Assembly: GCA_963691655.1 (NCBI GenBank)
Contig: OY829326.1
Coordinates: forward strand, 142,556,998 to 142,620,997
Origin: Toxonevra muliebris
Lineage: Eukaryota; Arthropoda; Insecta; Diptera; Pallopteridae
Length of the DNA stretch: 64,000 nt
Direction: 5' to 3'
The notes under the pieces are model-generated. The model did not search any database. It was not told the DNA's origin and saw only the letters and a program-made list of their open reading frames with translations. Both the position numbers and the translations under genes were made by a program. Positions 59,962-64,000 of this stretch are shown here, one piece after another (within the stretch, counting starts at the first letter, position 1; the number at the start of each line of letters is the position of its first letter).

Positions 59962-60816
59962 CATAGGTGAATGAATTAATCTACTCTGTCTGAATTTTGG
60001 AACTTCAATGAAAAAACAATGTACATATGAAGAAGAATCGATCCAGTTGCTTCAAATAATTTGATTAAAACAACACAAATTTTGTACTGCAATACAAACC
60101 CCATTTTTTATTTTCTGCATTATCAATTACTAATCGTTTAGCAAAATTGCAAAACAAAAAAAAAAATATCTTCGAGTGAAGATTATAGTTTGAAGTAACA
60201 CCTAAATAAGAAATTGGCACTTATGTGAAACAGAAAATGTAATTAAATTTAAATATACAAAACTTTTTTTTGTCAACTTCATTATTATATTTGGTACAAA
60301 ATTCGCGGAAATTCATTGCATAATTTCAGGAACTTTAACACACAAAAATTTATCTCATCTTACCATAAGCCTCATAAATATTTCTTGTCCACGCTCAGCA
60401 AACAGAAACAAAAAAAAAAAACAAGAAACAAAAACTTTCACGTTATTCAATTATATATTTCGCGTTCACACCCCCGTGTCGGCGTTGAAAATCAATTTGG
60501 CAAATGATAAGAATCTTTCGACTTGTTGCGGAAAATTGATACGAATAAAAAGCTTTCTGCATGTAGCATATACTCAAAGCAAATTGATTGATTTGCCAGC
60601 GAGGATTACTTAGGACTTAAGACTTACGATCTAAGCTAAACCACAAAAATTACACAAACCACTGAAACAATTAAACAAACACCATAATAGCGAAATGAAG
60701 GAAACACACACAAAAATTATATATAGAGAAAAAAACAAAAAGTAAAACAAAAATACAACAACAAAACAAAAGTAGGTAAAGCAAGCAAAACAATTGAAGG
60801 AGAACAAAAAATTTAC
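59962..60816. other. AT-rich stretch, no gene seen
   Basis: Poly-A rich, with no frame of interest. If the candidate exon at 60817-60872 is real, this is the start of its intron. Confidence 0.35.
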
Positions 60817-60872
60817 CAGTCGTTGTAGTCACTGTCGCAGTCATAGTCATCGTCATACTCATAGTGTACCAT
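60817..60872 (-). CDS. Candidate first coding exon, 18 acidic codons
   Basis: On the minus strand an ATG (60872-60870) opens MVHYEYDDDYDCDSDYND plus two bases, directly followed by GGTAAAT, a usable splice donor (intron GT at 60816-60815). Tyr/Asp alternation with mixed codons, not a simple DNA repeat, suggests selection on protein. The upstream 400 bases are a long A-rich, GA-microsatellite sequence that could be 5' UTR. It ends in phase 2, whereas the exon at 21200-22283 ends in phase 1, so they are not simple alternative first exons. I do not recognise the protein. Confidence 0.35.
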
Positions 60873-60937
60873 GAACTACTTTGGGCGAATTAAGAGGATT
60901 TACAGACAAATTATGGCAAACCAAGAAATAACTATAG

Positions 60938-60985
60938 AGGAAGAGAGAGCGAGAGAGAGAGAGAGAAGGAGAAGGGTGGAAGGGA
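60938..60985. repeat. GA microsatellite
   Basis: GAGA run, interrupted by GCGAG and GGAG, on the plus strand. Confidence 0.8.
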
Positions 60986-61838
60986 AGGTATACAGTGTCA
61001 AAACCGTGAGTGGCATTTCTGGAAGCTCAACTGAAATGTAGTTAAAACAAAACAATACAATAGTAAAAAACAAAAAACAAAAAAAAAAAATAGTTTAAAT
61101 TAAAGTTAACTGAAGTTTTTGTGTGTTTTTTTTTTTTTAGTTTTGTTGATATTTTTTCTTGTGCCAGCAAAAAAGTATCAGCATTTTTAGTTTAACAAAA
61201 ATAATACTGGGAAGCAGTGAAATTTTTGTTTTGCAAAAACTTTTTCGAATGCAATGGCGGAAATTTTTTTATTTTACTCAAAAAAGTTTAATTGCAATTA
61301 TTTTTTTTTTTTAGAATTATTAGTGAAATTATTTTCTCTCGTGCCTGTTGAAGTGAGAGGTTAAATTTTTGTGTGATATTTAAGTTTTGCAAAACACATT
61401 TATTGTTTGAGAGATAAGTTTTGAAATGTTTGAGTGTGTTTTTTTTTTTTAATATTTCATTATGTTGTGGATAATTTGTAGAGATACAGAAGGCAGGGGT
61501 GGGTATTTTTTCGACTTTGAAAACGGGAAGTTAAACCGCACCTCGATGTGACCTCAAATTTCAGGTGAATTTTCGGGTGTAATTGGCTCATTCCACCAGA
61601 TAAAAGTAGGCGATAAAAGTGGTAGGTTTAATTTTTTTATGAGGGTAAATATTGATTGGGGTTCAATACTGTAGTCAGAGTTTATATTACCACGGACACT
61701 AAGTTTTTTTAAATTTTTTCATAAAACTTTAGTTAGAATGGGAGTATTCAAATTATAATCAAAAATCTTGCATAGCTGTTCTTATTTTATTTATTTGGAC
61801 CAACTTTAATAGAAACTAGCTCCCCAGGTTCTTTTTAA
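60986..61838. other. AT-rich stretch, no gene seen
   Basis: Poly-A and poly-T runs (61080, 61126, 61303, 61439). No frame or repeat structure of note. Confidence 0.35.
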
Positions 61839-62408
61839 TATTGGGTCATATAAAAAGTATTTTCGGTTTTTGTCACAAGATGGTATTAATGGCCATACAT
61901 CTGGCACCATTGATCCGATTCTGTCAAGCAAAAGAGTGAAAAATTACATTTTAGGCTACATTTTTTGCGAAGACAGTTTTGCAGTTTGTCATTCGTGTAA
62001 AAAGTTTCATTGCTTTGAAAATGAGTGAAATTTTTGAAGAAATACGAAAAAAAGGTAAAAACGCTGCAAAAACATTCCGAAAAATTTGTGCAGTTTACGA
62101 TGAGGATGTTTTAACAGAACGTACCATCCAACTTGCGTTCTGGGAATGTCGATGTCAAAGATGCACCTCGCTCTGGCCGGCCAGTCACTGAAAAAGCCGA
62201 TGAAATTTTGCAACTGGTGGAGCAAGACTGGCACGCAAGCTGTTAGGAGATAGCGGAGGCACTAAACATCAACGACATGACAGTTTGCCATCATTTAAAA
62301 AGAGCTGGCTACTCAAAGAAACTCGATGTTTGTGTGTCACATGAGTTAACACAAAGAAATTTGATTGACCGAATTACCATCAGTGAAACGCAACGAAATC
62401 GAACCATA

Positions 62409-63701
62409 CCACATTGATCAAAAAGTTCCCGGAATTTATTCAAAAAATTAAAAATACAAGTTTATTCATTTGAATCTATGTTGTCTCCTCCAAAGTAATC
62501 CCCATCGACTGCAACACACTTATGCCAGCGCTTGATCCAATTCTCGAAACATATTTTATATTCGGTTTTCGGTATGTCCATTAGTGCTTCCTGCGATTTT
62601 TCCATTACTTCCTCTCGGCAGCTGAAACTCGTTCCCCGTAATAGTTTTTTAATTCGATTGAACAGAAAGAAGTCACAGGGAGTCAAATCAGGTGAATTCG
62701 GTGGCTGTTGGATGTTATTTGTTGCATTTTTCGTCAAAAAATTACGAATAATGATGGCACTGTGCGACGGTGCGTTATTATGGTGCAAAATCCACGAGTT
62801 TTCTGCCCATAATTCTGGTCTCTTTCGACGAATTGCTTCACGCAAATGTCTCATAACGCCTAAATAATACTCTTTGTTTACTGTCTGGCCTTCTGGCAAA
62901 AATTCATGATGCACTACACCGTTGTAATCCATGAAAACCGTGAGCATTACCTTCTTTTTTGACTGAAAACGACGTGGTTTTTTTAGTCTCGGCTAATTTG
63001 GTGAATACCATTCACTTGCCTGATGTCTGGATTGCGTGTCGTACTCATAAACCCACGTCTCGTCTCCAGTAATGATCCTTTTGATGAATGTGGGATCGGA
63101 TTCAGCCTCGCAAATCATGTCTTTTGCGACGTCAACACGGTCTCTTTTTTGCATGAAATTGAGGTCTTTACTGCTACACGAAGGAAACCCAAATCTTTAA
63201 CTAAAATGTCTTGGACGGATCCATAGGCAATGTTCAAGTCCTCCGCTATCTGTCTGATGGTTAATTTGCGGCTATTGATCAAAATTTCTTTTACTTTATC
63301 AACGTTTTCGTCGGTTTTCGATGTCGATGGTCTGCCACTGCTTTCGTCATCTTCGATTGACTCACGACCACTTTTGAACCGCTCGTGCCACTGGTAAACG
63401 ACCGTTTTCTTTAGAGAATCGTTGCCGAAACACTTTTCCAACATTTCCAATGTTTGCACACCATTAAATCCGTTTTTTATTCAAAATTTAATAAAATTGT
63501 AAAAAATCGCCAACAAACACAGAGATAGAGGTACTCTTGGCTACGTAACTTTTGCAAATGTCAAACTATGACGCTAAGATTTAGAGGGAATATCAACAAG
63601 AGATGTACCAACTTAACAAAAAAAAAAAAAAAACAGAACTCAAATCGAAACGATGGGAGCGCCACACTGTGGTTATTCCGGGAATCAAGGGATCAAGGTG
63701 G
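62409..63701 (-). mobile_element. Nested mariner-type element, 1293 bp, minus strand
   Basis: The left end CCACATTGATCAAAAAGTTC and the inverted right end CCACCTTGATCCCTTGATTC share most positions and both run on to CCGGAAT. TA lies on both sides (62407-62408 and 63702-63703). Removing the element and one TA leaves an uninterrupted EPYLKR reading in the host mariner, which fixes the boundaries. Confidence 0.9.
62462..63480 (-). pseudogene. Mariner transposase of the nested element, decayed
   Basis: N-terminal helix-turn-helix: YQWHERFKSGRESIEDDESSGRPSTSK is split here as WHERFKSGRESIEDD and SGRPSTSKTDEN, then IAYGSVQDIL. A shift near 63125 is followed by AESDPTFIKRIITGDETW; the first catalytic Asp is at 63062-63064. 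A TAG lies at 62993-62995. The last part is open (62947-62462): VFMDYNGVVHHEF, LREAIRRKRPELW, then ILHHNNAPSH where HHDNAPSH is expected, so the second catalytic Asp is Asn (62777-62779). SPDLTPCDFFLF with the third Asp and an intact C-terminus (WIKRWHKCVAVDGDYF) remain. DD34D spacing is kept. The resemblance is to the mariner lineage fused in SETMAR-like genes; the protein would be inactive. Confidence 0.85.
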
Positions 63702-64000
63702 TATTTGAAACGGATCATTACGAGCGTTGCAAAATGGGTTATATATAAGAATATTAAACGAAAAAAATCAGGCCGGTAACCCTTCACAAACGACTTAAAA
63801 GCTTGGATTGACAGTAAACAAGGTTATGTTGAGTGTTTGGTGGGACTGGAAGGGAATTGTCTATTATGAACTGCTACAGCCTGGCTGTTCACAACTCGAC
63901 TCGCAATCAAGAAAGAGCGACCAGAATTGGACAACAGAATCATAATGCCAGGTTACACACATCCTTGATGACCCGCTTAAAACTGACTGCGCTGGGTAGT

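Larger units (their letters stand above)
61841..64000 (+). mobile_element. Mariner element, interrupted by another mariner and by the window end
   Basis: It starts TTGGGTCATATAAAAAGTAT after a TA (61839-61840). Its body is 61841-62408 and 63702-64000; the insert between is a separate minus-strand mariner. The right terminus lies beyond the window. It is a different lineage from the copies at 14474 and 58685. Confidence 0.85.
62021..64000 (+). pseudogene. Mariner transposase, split by insertion
   Basis: The ATG at 62021 starts MSEIFEEIRKKGKNAAKTF. A frame shift occurs near 62140, then NVDVKDAPRSGRPVTEKADE (linker with the GRP motif), HHLKRAGYSKKLDVCVSHEL and NLIDRI. At 62407 the coding sequence is cut by the nested element and resumes at 63702; the rejoined junction keeps the frame. 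After it, TSVAKW stands where TGDEKW is expected, so the first catalytic Asp is lost. SVWWDWKGIVYYELLQPG (about 63828-63881) and HTSLMTRLKLTALG follow to the window end, with the second catalytic block damaged. A TAG near 62244 also breaks the first part. Confidence 0.8.

Overview
This window looks like a stretch of fly (Diptera, probably schizophoran and possibly tephritid) chromosome. The inference rests on several traits: AT-rich non-coding DNA, mariner, Tc1-like and hAT-like DNA transposons, I-, R1- and RTE-type non-LTR retrotransposon relics, and a long coding exon rich in Gln/His/Ser/Asn runs with a consensus splice donor. Nothing prokaryotic is present. Host coding content is very low: one convincing exon (21200-22283, minus strand) and one possible 18-codon first exon (60817-60872, minus strand). 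Nearly everything else recognisable is a mobile element or a repeat.

Left part (1-23198): the remnant of a non-LTR endonuclease (about 322-870), several inverted-repeat elements of MITE size (1005-1814, 5870-6521, 6700-6906, 12701-13542), a 5'-truncated I-type LINE with a 13-bp target duplication (7271-8893), a decayed mariner (14474-15573), an R1-like RT relic (about 18117-18790), two tracts of a degenerate CAGACCAAA-type short repeat (about 4880-5690 and 20320-20890), and the first coding exon of a probable membrane protein. Its transmembrane segment resembles TM1 of two-pore-domain potassium channels.

Centre (about 23199-51813): two very large foldback-type elements in the same orientation, separated by a 200-base assembly gap (33875-34074). 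Each is bounded by the inverted pair GTGAAGTTAGCACCG / CGGTGCTAACTTCAC. Each carries subterminal AACATAACAG-type palindromes and two inverted arrays of a 173-bp tandem repeat around a unique spacer: about 10 and 19 monomers in the first element, about 25 and 55 in the second. The spacer has been inverted and partly deleted in the second element. Both arrays of one element share diagnostic bases that differ from the other element, and the longest array has a 9-monomer higher-order period. Spacers and flanks hold tRNA-like B-box sequences and nested hAT-like MITEs with perfect 8-bp target duplications. No transposase for these foldback elements was found in the window, so they appear non-autonomous.

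Right part (51814-64000): a third degenerate CAGACCAAA-type tract (about 53355-54615), an RTE-like RT pseudogene (about 57305-58080, minus), a second, independently decayed copy of the same mariner (58685-59959), the candidate small acidic exon, and a nested pair in which a minus-strand mariner (62409-63701) sits at a TA inside the coding region of a plus-strand mariner (61841 to beyond the window end).

The elements do not form a pathway. The window is best read as a heterochromatin-like or intronic graveyard around one minus-strand gene, dominated by a foldback/satellite system that is still being homogenised.
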